Part shown: positions 18,481-26,474 of the stretch, one piece after another
How positions within the stretch are numbered: position 1 is the stretch's first letter
Layout: each line of letters opens with the position of its first letter
NCBI RefSeq assembly: GCF_005405905.1
Contig: NZ_BJHU01000029.1
Coordinates: forward strand, 62,001 to 126,000
From: Acidovorax sp. NB1
GTDB lineage: Bacteria; Pseudomonadota; Gammaproteobacteria; Burkholderiales; Burkholderiaceae_C
Direction of reading: 5' to 3'
DNA length: 64,000 nucleotides
Program-made: the position numbers and the translations under genes
The notes under the pieces: generated by a model
Database searches by the model: none
Told to the model about the DNA's origin: nothing
The model's input: only the letters and a program-made list of their open reading frames with translations

Positions 18481-19428
18481 ATGCGAATTGCCGTTGCCAT
18501 CCCTTGCTACCAAGTCACCCAGCATATCCTGGGCGTACTGGATGCCATCGGACCTGAGGTGGAAGTCATATATGCCGTTGACGATGCTTGTCCTGCAGGT
18601 AGCGGACGATTTATCGAAACTCACGCTAGAGATTCTCGGGTGCGCGTCCTATACCACTCTCAAAATTTAGGGGTAGGTGGTGCAGTGATTACTGCATACA
18701 GGGCAGCTGCGGCGGATGGAATGGATATTGTTGTAAAAATTGATGGAGATGGTCAAATGAACCCATCTCTTCTACCTCAATTCATCCGGCCCTTGATAAA
18801 TGGAAAAGCGGATTACACAAAGGGAAATCGATTCTACCGACCAGAATCTGTGCAGAGTATGCCAACGATCCGTCTGCTGGGCAACGCGACACTGTCTTTT
18901 ATCACAAAATTCAGCTGCGGTTACTGGAATTTGATGGATCCAACAAACGGCTATACGGCAATACGTACATGCGTGCTTGCCGCCTTGCCATTGGATAAGG
19001 TGGAGCAGCGCTATTTCTTCGAGACGGATATGCTTTTTCGACTCAATACGCTGCGCGCAGTGGTAAAGGACATTCCAATGGACGCGGTGTATGCGGACGA
19101 GGAGTCCAACCTCAGAATTGGGAAGGTGTTGCCAGAGTTTTCCCGAAAGCACTGCTCTAGACTATTGCGGCGCTACGTTTACAGCTACCTCATTCGGGAT
19201 TTCAACATTGGGACACTTTACAGCCTGTGCGGCGCCGTAATGTTAATAGCAGGCTCACTATTTGGGGTAGCCCATTGGATCAGCAGCGCGACCACTGGCC
19301 AGCCCGCTACCAGCGGCACAGTGATGCTTGCAGCATTGCCCACGTTAATAGGCATTCAGTGTCTGATCGCATTTCTGCACTACGACGTCAGTAACGTCCC
19401 GAGCGAGCCGATCAGCCAAGCGATGTAA
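18481..19428 (+). CDS. Second GT2 glycosyltransferase with C-terminal membrane helices
   Basis: The 315-residue protein starts MRIAVAIPCYQV and carries the GT-A fold: AVDDACPAGSG, QNLGVGGAVITAY and the DxD-type KIDGDGQMNP. A MDPTNGYTAIR segment follows, as in polyprenyl-phosphate mannose or glucose synthases. Two hydrophobic stretches near the C-terminus (about 240-262 and 277-297) anchor it to the membrane. It differs from the first GT2 of the island in sequence and helix position, so it is not a simple duplicate. With the SMR protein it may form a second lipid-carrier module. Confidence 0.88.
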   Translation: MRIAVAIPCYQVTQHILGVLDAIGPEVEVIYAVDDACPAGSGRFIETHARDSRVRVLYHSQNLGVGGAVITAYRAAAADGMDIVVKIDGDGQMNPSLLPQFIRPLINGKADYTKGNRFYRPESVQSMPTIRLLGNATLSFITKFSCGYWNLMDPTNGYTAIRTCVLAALPLDKVEQRYFFETDMLFRLNTLRAVVKDIPMDAVYADEESNLRIGKVLPEFSRKHCSRLLRRYVYSYLIRDFNIGTLYSLCGAVMLIAGSLFGVAHWISSATTGQPATSGTVMLAALPTLIGIQCLIAFLHYDVSNVPSEPISQAM

Positions 19429-19451
19429 CGGCGTGCACAGCACGGCTCTAT

Positions 19452-20573
19452 TCATTGAGGCGCGGCAGGCGAACTGCGGTTGAGCTGCTTACGAGTGGGG
19501 GCTCCCAAACTTTTATCGATCATCTTTCGTCCCCATAAATGCAGCGGGCGCTCAAGAAAATAATGATACACCAAACAAATGCCTACCAGTGCGGTAAGCA
19601 TGCACAAATACATTATTTTCTTATGTATGTTTTCGGGATTTATACTACCAAAGACCGCAGAGCTTAAAGAAAACACAAGAGGGTGAGACAGATAAATTGC
19701 ATAAGAAATCCCTCCCGCAGCCAAGGCTAGAGAATTCCATCGAGAAGAATTTCTCCTGGGAAGCAGCAAAATAAGGCCCAGCAAGCTACAAGCAGCGGCC
19801 CCAACGAGCACAACCCGATCAGGGTAATGATAAAAGACCTCAAGTCCCCCCGGATGCCTTGCAAAAAATTGATGGTATGCGGCACTCACAATAGATAGCG
19901 CCAACACCGCTGCCAGCCACCCCGCACGGCTCTGCGCGGTATTTTTTTCAATGCACCTATAAACCATGAAGCCACCCAAGAACTCTAGCAGCAATGGTGA
20001 TGCCCAGAACCGCATAGCAGAGGTGCTGACAAATACGTTCTCGGGCTCAAACCGATGCTGAAGGGTCATTAAAAGCGTGTATCCAGCAACACCGAGAAAG
20101 ACAATTTTTACGGCCAAATCTCTGTACTGCACCTTCAAAAGAACCAGAGCACTCATAATTCCATAAAAATACAACTCAAAAGTCAGTGTCCACAAAACAG
20201 CCGTGACTAGGTTTTGCGGCGGTGCCAAGAATAGAAAAAAAGAATTAAACAGGTCCTTGTCAGAACCCAACTGTCCTGTAAACGCAAGCCAGCAGCAGTA
20301 CATTAGAAAAATGGGCCACCACCCCAGATAAATTCTCACCAACCTGTGCGCAAAAAACTGGAGTGCCTCACGCCGACCCGTAGCAAACTGATTCAGCACT
20401 ATGGCCATCACGCAACCACTTATGACAAAAAATATATCAACACCGACAAAGCCCCATGCAAAGAAGGCGCGAATATATTCATTCATATCTGGCAGCTGCG
20501 GCCAACCCTGCGCGTGATAAACAACAACCCACATCGCAGCAAAAAACCTAAGCACTTGAATTGACTGAATCAC
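19452..20573 (-). CDS. Acyltransferase 3 family (OafA/YrhL-like) membrane protein
   Basis: The 373-residue protein has about ten membrane helices and the family hallmarks QVLRFFAAMWVVVYHA at the N-terminus, including the conserved His, then GVDIFFVISGCVMA and FFAHRLVRIYLGWW. Such proteins O-acetylate or otherwise acylate surface polysaccharides on the periplasmic side. It is read toward the glycosyltransferases from the other strand, with convergent ends only 23 bases apart. The AT-rich composition matches the island. The C-terminal tail after the last helix is short, so there is no SGNH domain. Confidence 0.92.
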   Translation of the reverse strand: MIQSIQVLRFFAAMWVVVYHAQGWPQLPDMNEYIRAFFAWGFVGVDIFFVISGCVMAIVLNQFATGRREALQFFAHRLVRIYLGWWPIFLMYCCWLAFTGQLGSDKDLFNSFFLFLAPPQNLVTAVLWTLTFELYFYGIMSALVLLKVQYRDLAVKIVFLGVAGYTLLMTLQHRFEPENVFVSTSAMRFWASPLLLEFLGGFMVYRCIEKNTAQSRAGWLAAVLALSIVSAAYHQFFARHPGGLEVFYHYPDRVVLVGAAACSLLGLILLLPRRNSSRWNSLALAAGGISYAIYLSHPLVFSLSSAVFGSINPENIHKKIMYLCMLTALVGICLVYHYFLERPLHLWGRKMIDKSLGAPTRKQLNRSSPAAPQ

Positions 20574-20694
20574 TTAATCTTTCTTTTATTTCATCAAAAG
20601 AATTAATGAGAACCACAAAAATAATCTCACCTTTGCAAGCGGCCACCCCTTAAAGAAAAATAATCCACTGCCCTCTCGCAGCACCGCCCATCTC

Positions 20695-21537
20695 ATGCAC
20701 ATAATGAGCCGAGCACATCATTTCGAGATAACTCGTATGAGCCATTGCCCCGACTTCATACCTATTAAAAACCTTGTGCCTAATGACCAGCGCTTGGGAC
20801 TACTGACCGACATCGACGACACCATAACCCGTGACGGAGATATCGCGCCTGAGGCGCTCACGGCCTTGACCGACCTAAGGGCATCAGGCCTGCATCTCAT
20901 TCCCATTACAGGACGCCCTGTGGGATGGAGCGCGCCTTTCGCGCTGACATGGCCTGTCGACGCCATCGTGGCCGAAAACGGTGCTGTCGCCCTCATACGC
21001 CAGCCCGACGGCTCACTGGCCAAACTGTATCAACAGGACGACGCCACGCGCGCTGCCAATTTTGCCCGTATGCAGCAGGTACTGGTGGATATTGAAGCAA
21101 CAATACCCGGCGCCAGACGTGCCACCGACTCCGCAGGCCGCGAGTGCGACATCGCTATCGACCACAGCGAATTCACCCAAATGCCGCAAGCTGACATCGA
21201 CAGTTGTGTAGCGCTGATGCAAGCGGCCGGGATGAACGCCACCGTGAGCAGTATTCACATTAATGGCTGGTACGGCACGCATAACAAGCTGGAGGGAGCA
21301 CGCTGGATCGTGCGCGAGTTGTTCGGGCGCGACCTTGATGCAGAGATCGACCGCTGGGTCTACGTGGGCGACTCCACGAACGACCAGCTCATGTTCGAGC
21401 GTTTTCCGTACAGCGTGGGCGTGGCCAACATCGCGCGGTTTGTGCCGCAGCTCACGCATCTACCGCGTTATGTGACGCAGGGCGAACGGGGCGCGGGGTT
21501 TGCGGAAGTGGCGCGGGCTATTCTGGCGGGCCGGTAG
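20695..21537 (+). CDS. HAD-IIB family sugar-phosphatase-like hydrolase
   Basis: The 280-residue protein has HAD motif I LLTDIDDTIT with both aspartates, motif II in PITGRP, and motif IV YVGDSTNDQLMF. A type IIB cap lies between, as in trehalose-6-phosphate, mannosyl-3-phosphoglycerate and sucrose-phosphate phosphatases. No such synthase is adjacent, so the substrate is unknown. The start is uncertain: ATGs at 20695, 20704 and 20737 all precede the domain. It is divergent from the acyltransferase, and GC returns to the genome norm within it, marking the right edge of the island. Confidence 0.82.
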   Translation: MHIMSRAHHFEITRMSHCPDFIPIKNLVPNDQRLGLLTDIDDTITRDGDIAPEALTALTDLRASGLHLIPITGRPVGWSAPFALTWPVDAIVAENGAVALIRQPDGSLAKLYQQDDATRAANFARMQQVLVDIEATIPGARRATDSAGRECDIAIDHSEFTQMPQADIDSCVALMQAAGMNATVSSIHINGWYGTHNKLEGARWIVRELFGRDLDAEIDRWVYVGDSTNDQLMFERFPYSVGVANIARFVPQLTHLPRYVTQGERGAGFAEVARAILAGR

Positions 21538-21620
21538 CGCGGCGGACGTAGCTGGGCCGCCACTCACGGGAAGAATCCCATTCAAAACAGGGCCCTGCGC
21601 GCAATAGGCATACGTTATTA

Positions 21621-21637
21621 GCTACATATTTAATAGC
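21621..21637 (+). repeat. Interspersed repeat, copy 3 (after the HAD gene)
   Basis: The core GCTACATATTTAATAGC lies in the gap between the convergent HAD and ROK genes. Only the 17-base core is clear; the tail is degenerate. Confidence 0.55.
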
Positions 21638-21670
21638 AAATAACGCAACCGTATCGTGAGACAACCGCAG

Positions 21671-22912
21671 CTACGCCTTGAGAAATATCTCCGTATCCGG
21701 CGCAAAACACGCATGCAGCGGCAGCAGCGCCCCTCCCAGCGCCCGCGCGTCGGAGCCCATGGTGCCCAGCTCCAGCCGGGGCGGCTGGTGCAGGCCTTCC
21801 CAGTTGTAGTCGGCCAGCGCGTGGCGCGCGCCCTCGCACAAGGCCTGCAGCAGTTCGGGGACTGCGGCGCCATCAACCACCACGGCGTCCAGATCCAAAA
21901 ACGCAGTGGCCGAGACGATGCAGTGCGCCAAACCCGCTGCCGCGCGCGCGATCCAGCCCCGGCTGTGCTCCAGCCACGGGGCCTGCAGCACGCGCTTGTC
22001 GTAGGCGGCCATGGGGTCGAGGCCGTGCTCGCGAAAGCGCTGCTCCAGCTCCCACAGCGAGGCCTGGCTGATGAGCTGCGCGGGCGCCTGGCCCGGCTGG
22101 GCGGGTGACAGCGGCAGCGAGGCCACGGCGCCTGCGTTTCCGTGCAGGCCCCGGTGCAGGTGCGAGTTGATGACCAGCCCGCCGCCGACAAAGGTGTCCA
22201 TGAACAGGTACAAAAAGCTAGGGATGTCACGCCCGCGCCCCTGCAGCAGCTCGGCCACGCAGGCGGCCGACGTGTCTTTGGCAAAGCTCACGGGCAGTTC
22301 GGTCATCTGCTGCACCTGCTCGGCCAGGTCGATGTTGTTCCAGGCTTCGGACTGCGCCTCGGTCAGCCCCAGCATGCGGTGCCAGCCGCCCAACTGGAAC
22401 GGCGCTGCCACGCCCACCCCCACCACCCGCGAGCGCAGCGGGCCCAGGCCGTCGAGCAACTGGTTGAGGTGCGTGCGGATAGCGGGTAGCAGCACGTCGA
22501 TGTCGGGGAAGGCGTAGTCGAGCACGATGCGCTCGCGCACATGGCCGGTGAAGTCCACCAGAAGCCAGTCGGCGCTGCGGCGACCGATCTTGATGCCGAT
22601 GGCAAACGCGCCGTCGGGGTTCAGGCCAATCGGCACCGAGGGCTGGCCCACGCGGCCGCGCACGGGGGCTTCGCGGCGCAGCAGCTGATCTTCGTCGAGC
22701 CGCGCGGTGATCAGGCCGATGGTCTGCGCCGTGAGGCCGGTGACGCGCGCCATCTCGGCCTTGGCCAGGCTGCCGTGGGTGCGCAGCGCCTGCAGCACCA
22801 CGCGCTCATTGAACTGGCGCAGCCCTACGTGATTGGAGCCGCGCTGGCGCAGCAGCGCGGGGCTGGCGGCGGCGTTGTCAAGGGCGGGTGGAGATGCGTC
22901 GGTGTCCAGCAT
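21671..22912 (-). CDS. ROK-family transcriptional regulator
   Basis: The 413-residue protein joins an N-terminal winged helix (about residues 35-95; SLAKAEMARVTGLTAQTIG) to a ROK/ASKHA sugar-sensing domain (AIGIKIGRRSADWLLVDF, then VGVGVAAPFQLGG). The zinc-binding cysteine cluster of ROK kinases is not seen, as in many NagC/XylR/Mlc-type repressors. It is the last gene of the binding protein-permease-ATPase-mutarotase set on this strand, so it most likely senses the transported sugar and controls this locus. Inverted repeats in the frcB-frcK gap are candidate operators. Confidence 0.88.
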   Translation of the reverse strand: MLDTDASPPALDNAAASPALLRQRGSNHVGLRQFNERVVLQALRTHGSLAKAEMARVTGLTAQTIGLITARLDEDQLLRREAPVRGRVGQPSVPIGLNPDGAFAIGIKIGRRSADWLLVDFTGHVRERIVLDYAFPDIDVLLPAIRTHLNQLLDGLGPLRSRVVGVGVAAPFQLGGWHRMLGLTEAQSEAWNNIDLAEQVQQMTELPVSFAKDTSAACVAELLQGRGRDIPSFLYLFMDTFVGGGLVINSHLHRGLHGNAGAVASLPLSPAQPGQAPAQLISQASLWELEQRFREHGLDPMAAYDKRVLQAPWLEHSRGWIARAAAGLAHCIVSATAFLDLDAVVVDGAAVPELLQALCEGARHALADYNWEGLHQPPRLELGTMGSDARALGGALLPLHACFAPDTEIFLKA

Positions 22913-22925
22913 GGTGATGAAACGG

Positions 22926-23378
22926 TCAGGCGGTCAGAGTTTCGCCGATGACGCCCTTGCGCAGCAGGAAGTTGCCCCAGGGCTGCAGCTCGCCCGTCAC
23001 CACAATGGCATAGGCCTTTTTGACGCGTTCATAGAACGCAAAACGCTCCACGCCCTCGGCCTGCGCGCTGGCCACGCCCTCGCGCGCCAGCACCTGCAGG
23101 GTTTCGCGCTGGAGCGCCGAGCGGTAGGGCGCCTCGGTGCCGCCCACCTGCATGTAGGCCACGGGGTGTGCCACGTCCTGCGCAAGGGGCAGCACGCTGG
23201 CCACAGCCTCGATTGCACGCGCCATGCCGATGCCGGGCAGGCGCAGCACCGGTTTGCCCACGCCCAGACTCATGGCGGTGAAGTTGGCGTCGGCCAGCAC
23301 GATGGCGTCGTCATGGCCCATTTCGGCCAGCACCTTGAGCAGGTCGGGGGTCAGCAGCGGATCAATGTTCTTCAGCAT
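22926..23378 (-). CDS. RbsD/FucU-family sugar mutarotase
   Basis: The 150-residue product belongs to the RbsD/FucU fold, which speeds exchange between anomeric or ring forms of sugars in the cytoplasm. MLKNIDPLLTPDLL at the start, GHDDAIVLADANF with the catalytic-type His, and the C-terminal WGNFLLRKGVI are family marks, and the tryptophan-containing end is closer to FucU than to ribose pyranase. It lies 9 bases after the ATPase gene and 13 before the ROK gene, so it works on the sugar brought in by this transporter. Confidence 0.9.
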   Translation of the reverse strand: MLKNIDPLLTPDLLKVLAEMGHDDAIVLADANFTAMSLGVGKPVLRLPGIGMARAIEAVASVLPLAQDVAHPVAYMQVGGTEAPYRSALQRETLQVLAREGVASAQAEGVERFAFYERVKKAYAIVVTGELQPWGNFLLRKGVIGETLTA

Positions 23379-23387
23379 GGGGGCGTT

Positions 23388-24206
23388 TCAGGCGAGGCAT
23401 TCGGCGGGCAAATCGGACGCAGCCATGGCCCCCGTCATCACGGCCACGGTGTCGCTCATGCTGATCTTTTTCGGGTTGACCACCGCCGCACGCTTGCCCA
23501 GGCGGGCGATGTGGATGCGGTCGGCGATCTCGAACACATGGGGCATGTTGTGGCTGATGAGGATCACGGGCAGGCCCTTGTCGCGCACGCGGCGGATCAG
23601 CTCCAGCACCATGTTGCCCTCCTTCACGCCCAGGGCCGCGGTGGGCTCGTCCATGATGACGACATGGCGCGCAAACGCTGCGGCGCGCGCCACGGCCACG
23701 CACTGGCGCTGGCCGCCCGACAGGGTTTCCACCGCCTGCGTCATGGAGCGGATGCCCACCTTCAGCTCGGCCATGCGGGCCACGCTTTCTTCGAGCATCT
23801 TCTTCTTGTCGAGCATGCGCAGCGCGCTGCCCAGTAGACCAGGGCGGCGCAATTCGCGGCCCAGGAACAGGTTTTCGGCAATCGTCATGGCTGGGGCCAC
23901 GGCCAGGTCCTGGTACACGGTTTCGATGCCCGCGCGGCGCGCGTCGATGGGGCTCTTGAACTGGATGCGCTGGCCGTCGAGCAGTATCTCGCCTTCGTCG
24001 GGCACCGTGGCGCCCGACAGCGCCTTGATCAGGCTGGACTTGCCCGCGCCGTTGTCGCCGATCACGGCCAGGATTTCGCCAGCGCGCAGTTCAAAGTCGG
24101 CGCCATCCAGCGCAGTGACCTGCCCGTAGCGCTTGACCAGGCCCTTGGCCTGCATGACCAGCGGGGCGTTCGCTGCCTGGGTCGTTGTGTGGGTGGAGTT
24201 GCTCAT
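23388..24206 (-). CDS. frcA: Sugar ABC transporter ATP-binding protein (FrcA-like)
   Basis: The ATG at 24206 gives 272 residues, a single ABC domain as in FrcA of the rhizobial fructose transporter rather than the double-length RbsA type. Walker A is GDNGAGKSSL, the signature is LSGGQRQCVAVARA and Walker B is VVIMDEPTAAL, followed by the switch His in LISHNMPHV. The frame stays open far upstream inside the permease gene, but that part is out of register with any homology. It begins two bases downstream of the permease stop, so the two are coupled. Confidence 0.93.
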   Translation of the reverse strand: MSNSTHTTTQAANAPLVMQAKGLVKRYGQVTALDGADFELRAGEILAVIGDNGAGKSSLIKALSGATVPDEGEILLDGQRIQFKSPIDARRAGIETVYQDLAVAPAMTIAENLFLGRELRRPGLLGSALRMLDKKKMLEESVARMAELKVGIRSMTQAVETLSGGQRQCVAVARAAAFARHVVIMDEPTAALGVKEGNMVLELIRRVRDKGLPVILISHNMPHVFEIADRIHIARLGKRAAVVNPKKISMSDTVAVMTGAMAASDLPAECLA

Positions 24207-24208
24207 GA

Positions 24209-25168
24209 TCAACGCACTCCTTTGCGCGAGAGTTGGTCGGTGGCCACGGCCAGGATCACGAGGATGCCGGTGACCAGAATTTGGTACACCGACGACACCC
24301 CCATCAGCGTGAGCCCGTTGCGGAACACGCCCACAATGAGCGCCCCCACCAGCGTGCCCAGGATGACGCCGCGCCCGCCAAACAGGCTGGTGCCGCCCAG
24401 CACCACGGCGCTGATGGCATCGAGGTTTTCGGTCTGGCCCGCATTGGGGTCGCCCGCGCCGGTGCGTGCCACCGACAGCACCGACGCGATGCCGTAGAAA
24501 AGGCCCGCCAAAACGTATACACCCAGCAGCACCTTGTCGGTGGCGATGCCAGTGAGGCGCGTGGCCTCGGGGCTGTTGCCCACGGCGTACACATGGCGGC
24601 CCGGCGCGGTCTCGCGCAGCGCAAACCAGGTGACGAGGTACAGCACCAGCATCAGCACCGCGCCCCACACGATGGCGGTCTGCCCCAGCTGGAAGGTGTT
24701 GCCCAGTGCGGTCATGCCCGCAGGGATGTCGGTGATGGTCTGCGCGCCCGAATACAGCTGCGTGGCGGCGAACGCGATGTTGAGCGTGCCCAGGGTCACG
24801 ATGAAGGGAGGCAGCTTGATCTTGGTGACCAAGAGGCCGTTGACCAAGCCGAACAGCATGGTCACGGCCATACCGCATGCAATTGCCACGGGGGCCGAGA
24901 GGCCGTAGTCAGCAGCCATCTTGGTCATCACGATGCCGCCCAGCGCCATCACCATGCCACACGACAGATCAATGCCGGCCGTGAGGATGACCAGCGTCTG
25001 ACCGATGGCGATGACTGCCACCACCATGACCTGCTGCAGGATGAGCGCGAAGTTCTGCGCCGACAGAAAACGCTCGCTCTGCGTGGCAAAAAAGGCGCAC
25101 GCCAGGATCAGCGCGATGAACGGCCCCAGCGTGGCCAGGGGCGGTAGTTTGGAAGCGGTCGAGGACAT
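24209..25168 (-). CDS. frcC: Sugar ABC transporter permease (FrcC/RbsC-like)
   Basis: The ATG at 25168 (MSSTASKLPPLATLGPF) gives 319 residues with eight to ten membrane helices of the RbsC family. The family blocks GQTLVILTAGIDLSCGMVMAL (in part) and AISAVVLGGTSLFGGRG, the latter containing the coupling loop to the ATPase, are intact. It forms the inner-membrane channel for the fructose/ribose-type sugar delivered by the adjacent binding protein. A 156-base gap with a strong hairpin separates it from the binding-protein gene. Confidence 0.93.
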   Translation of the reverse strand: MSSTASKLPPLATLGPFIALILACAFFATQSERFLSAQNFALILQQVMVVAVIAIGQTLVILTAGIDLSCGMVMALGGIVMTKMAADYGLSAPVAIACGMAVTMLFGLVNGLLVTKIKLPPFIVTLGTLNIAFAATQLYSGAQTITDIPAGMTALGNTFQLGQTAIVWGAVLMLVLYLVTWFALRETAPGRHVYAVGNSPEATRLTGIATDKVLLGVYVLAGLFYGIASVLSVARTGAGDPNAGQTENLDAISAVVLGGTSLFGGRGVILGTLVGALIVGVFRNGLTLMGVSSVYQILVTGILVILAVATDQLSRKGVR

Positions 25169-25261
25169 GGCGGCTCCGTGCGGGTGGATGAGGAGACTCT
25201 CAGAGAGAAGACGTTTTTTCAGAGCTGCTCGCAAAACTCAGCGAAGCGGTTCTGGCTCGGC

Positions 25262-25293
25262 GCTGCGTCGCAAGCAGTACGACACGACGCAGC
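25262..25293 (-). other. Stem-loop between frcB and frcC
   Basis: GCTGCGTCG and CGACGCAGC form a perfect nine-base stem with a 14-base loop, about 30 bases past the frcB stop. There is no T-tract. Such hairpins in binding-protein operons usually protect the upstream message, making binding protein in excess over permease. Confidence 0.5.
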
Positions 25294-25324
25294 AACGACG
25301 CCAGAAGAGTTTTTCGAACGGCTC

Positions 25325-26338
25325 TTACTTGGCGCCCCAGCACAGGTCGGTGCCGGTCTTCACATCCTTGCTGTCCACGCCCGCCATGGGCTTGGCAGCG
25401 ATCAGCGTCACGCCGGTGTCGGTGTAGCCGCTGACCTTCTTGCCGGTCTTGGCGTATTCCACGCCTGCCGCCACGCCCATGGCGGCCATGCGCAGCGGGT
25501 ACTGCTGGCTGGTGGCGGCGATCACGCCCTTGCCCACATCGGCAATGCCTGCGCAGCCACCGTCCACCGAGACGATGAGCACGTTCTTCTCCTTGCCTGC
25601 GGCCTTGAGCGCGTTGTAGGCACCGGCGGCGGCGGGCTCGTTGATGGTGTAGACGATGTTGATGTCGGGGTTCTTCTGCAGGCAGTTTTCCATGCCGGTC
25701 TGGCCCTTGGCGCGGTCGCCAAAGCTGTCGGCCATGCAGACCACTTCGGCGGGGCGCGACAGCTCGTTGCTCTTGGCATCGTGGGCCTGCAGGCCAAAGC
25801 CCTTCAAGAATCCGTTGTGCCGCTGCGCGCCCACCGGGTGGCCGGGGAAAAGATCCAGCGTGGCGATGACGGGCTTCTTGCCCGCAGCGGCGGCCTTGGC
25901 GTACTGGCCGATCAGCTCACCCGCCTTGTAGTTGTCGGTGGCAAACAGCGCGTCCGTCGCATCCATGGGCTCGGTGGGGCTGTCGAGTGCAATCACCATC
26001 ACGCCGCGTGCCTGCGCCTTCTTGATGGCGGGCACGATCGCCTTGGCATCGCTGGGGGTGATGAGGATGGTCTTGGCGCCTGCGGCGATCAGGTTCTCCA
26101 TGGCCGTGACCTGGCCCGCGTTGTCGCCGTCGGTCTTGCCTGCCGCCGACACCAGCTTGGCGCCCAGCTTCTTGGCCTCGGCCGTGGCGCCCTCTTTCAT
26201 TTTCACGAAGAAGGGGTTGGTCTCGGTCTTGGTGATGAGGCCGATGACGGGCTCGGACGTTTGTGCCTGGGCCAGGCCACAGGCCAGGGCGCCGGTAAGG
26301 GCAAGGGCAGAAAGCGCGAAAGCGGGGTTGCGTTGCAT
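25325..26338 (-). CDS. frcB: Periplasmic sugar-binding protein (FrcB-like)
   Basis: The ATG at 26338 starts 337 residues with a clear signal peptide (MQRNPAFALSALALTGALAC then GLAQAQ). The mature protein is a periplasmic-binding-protein type 1/LacI-like sugar receptor: VIGLITKTETNPFF at the start, AGAKTILITPSDAKAIVPA, DSPTEPMDATDALFATDN, and VYTINEPAAAGAYNAL. The FFVKMKEG and TDN segments resemble FrcB, the fructose-binding protein of Sinorhizobium. It is first in the minus-strand operon, with a divergent sugar kinase behind it. Confidence 0.92.
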   Translation of the reverse strand: MQRNPAFALSALALTGALACGLAQAQTSEPVIGLITKTETNPFFVKMKEGATAEAKKLGAKLVSAAGKTDGDNAGQVTAMENLIAAGAKTILITPSDAKAIVPAIKKAQARGVMVIALDSPTEPMDATDALFATDNYKAGELIGQYAKAAAAGKKPVIATLDLFPGHPVGAQRHNGFLKGFGLQAHDAKSNELSRPAEVVCMADSFGDRAKGQTGMENCLQKNPDINIVYTINEPAAAGAYNALKAAGKEKNVLIVSVDGGCAGIADVGKGVIAATSQQYPLRMAAMGVAAGVEYAKTGKKVSGYTDTGVTLIAAKPMAGVDSKDVKTGTDLCWGAK

Positions 26339-26410
26339 GGCGTTGTCTCCGGGTGTTGGGATGGCAGATTCCTGTCGGCCCCGTGCTGCGCGGCTGGCAG
26401 GTGAACCACT

Positions 26411-26450
26411 CTTGTCGGGTGGATGGGATCGAACTATAGTGGCCGACAAG
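26411..26450. promoter_or_regulatory. Inverted repeat in the frcB-kinase divergent promoter region
   Basis: CTTGTCGG at 26411-26418 and CCGACAAG at 26443-26450 are perfect eight-base arms 24 bases apart, in the gap between the two divergent units. They are suitable as paired half-sites for the ROK regulator, but this is inferred from position only. Confidence 0.4.
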
Positions 26451-26474
26451 TTAATAAATCAAGTGGATTTACTT
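26448..26474 (+). promoter_or_regulatory. AT-rich imperfect palindrome before the kinase start
   Basis: AAGTTAAT (26448-26455) and ATTTACTT (26467-26474) match in seven of eight positions as an inverted repeat ending at the base before the ATG. AT-rich palindromes of this size are typical of NagC/Mlc-type ROK operators. It would block both transcription and ribosome access to the kinase gene. Confidence 0.4.

Noticed and set aside
24207-24878. Extension of the sugar ABC ATPase upstream into the permease gene
   Set aside because: The residues there are an out-of-frame reading of the permease; the ATP-binding homology and the coupled start begin at 24206.
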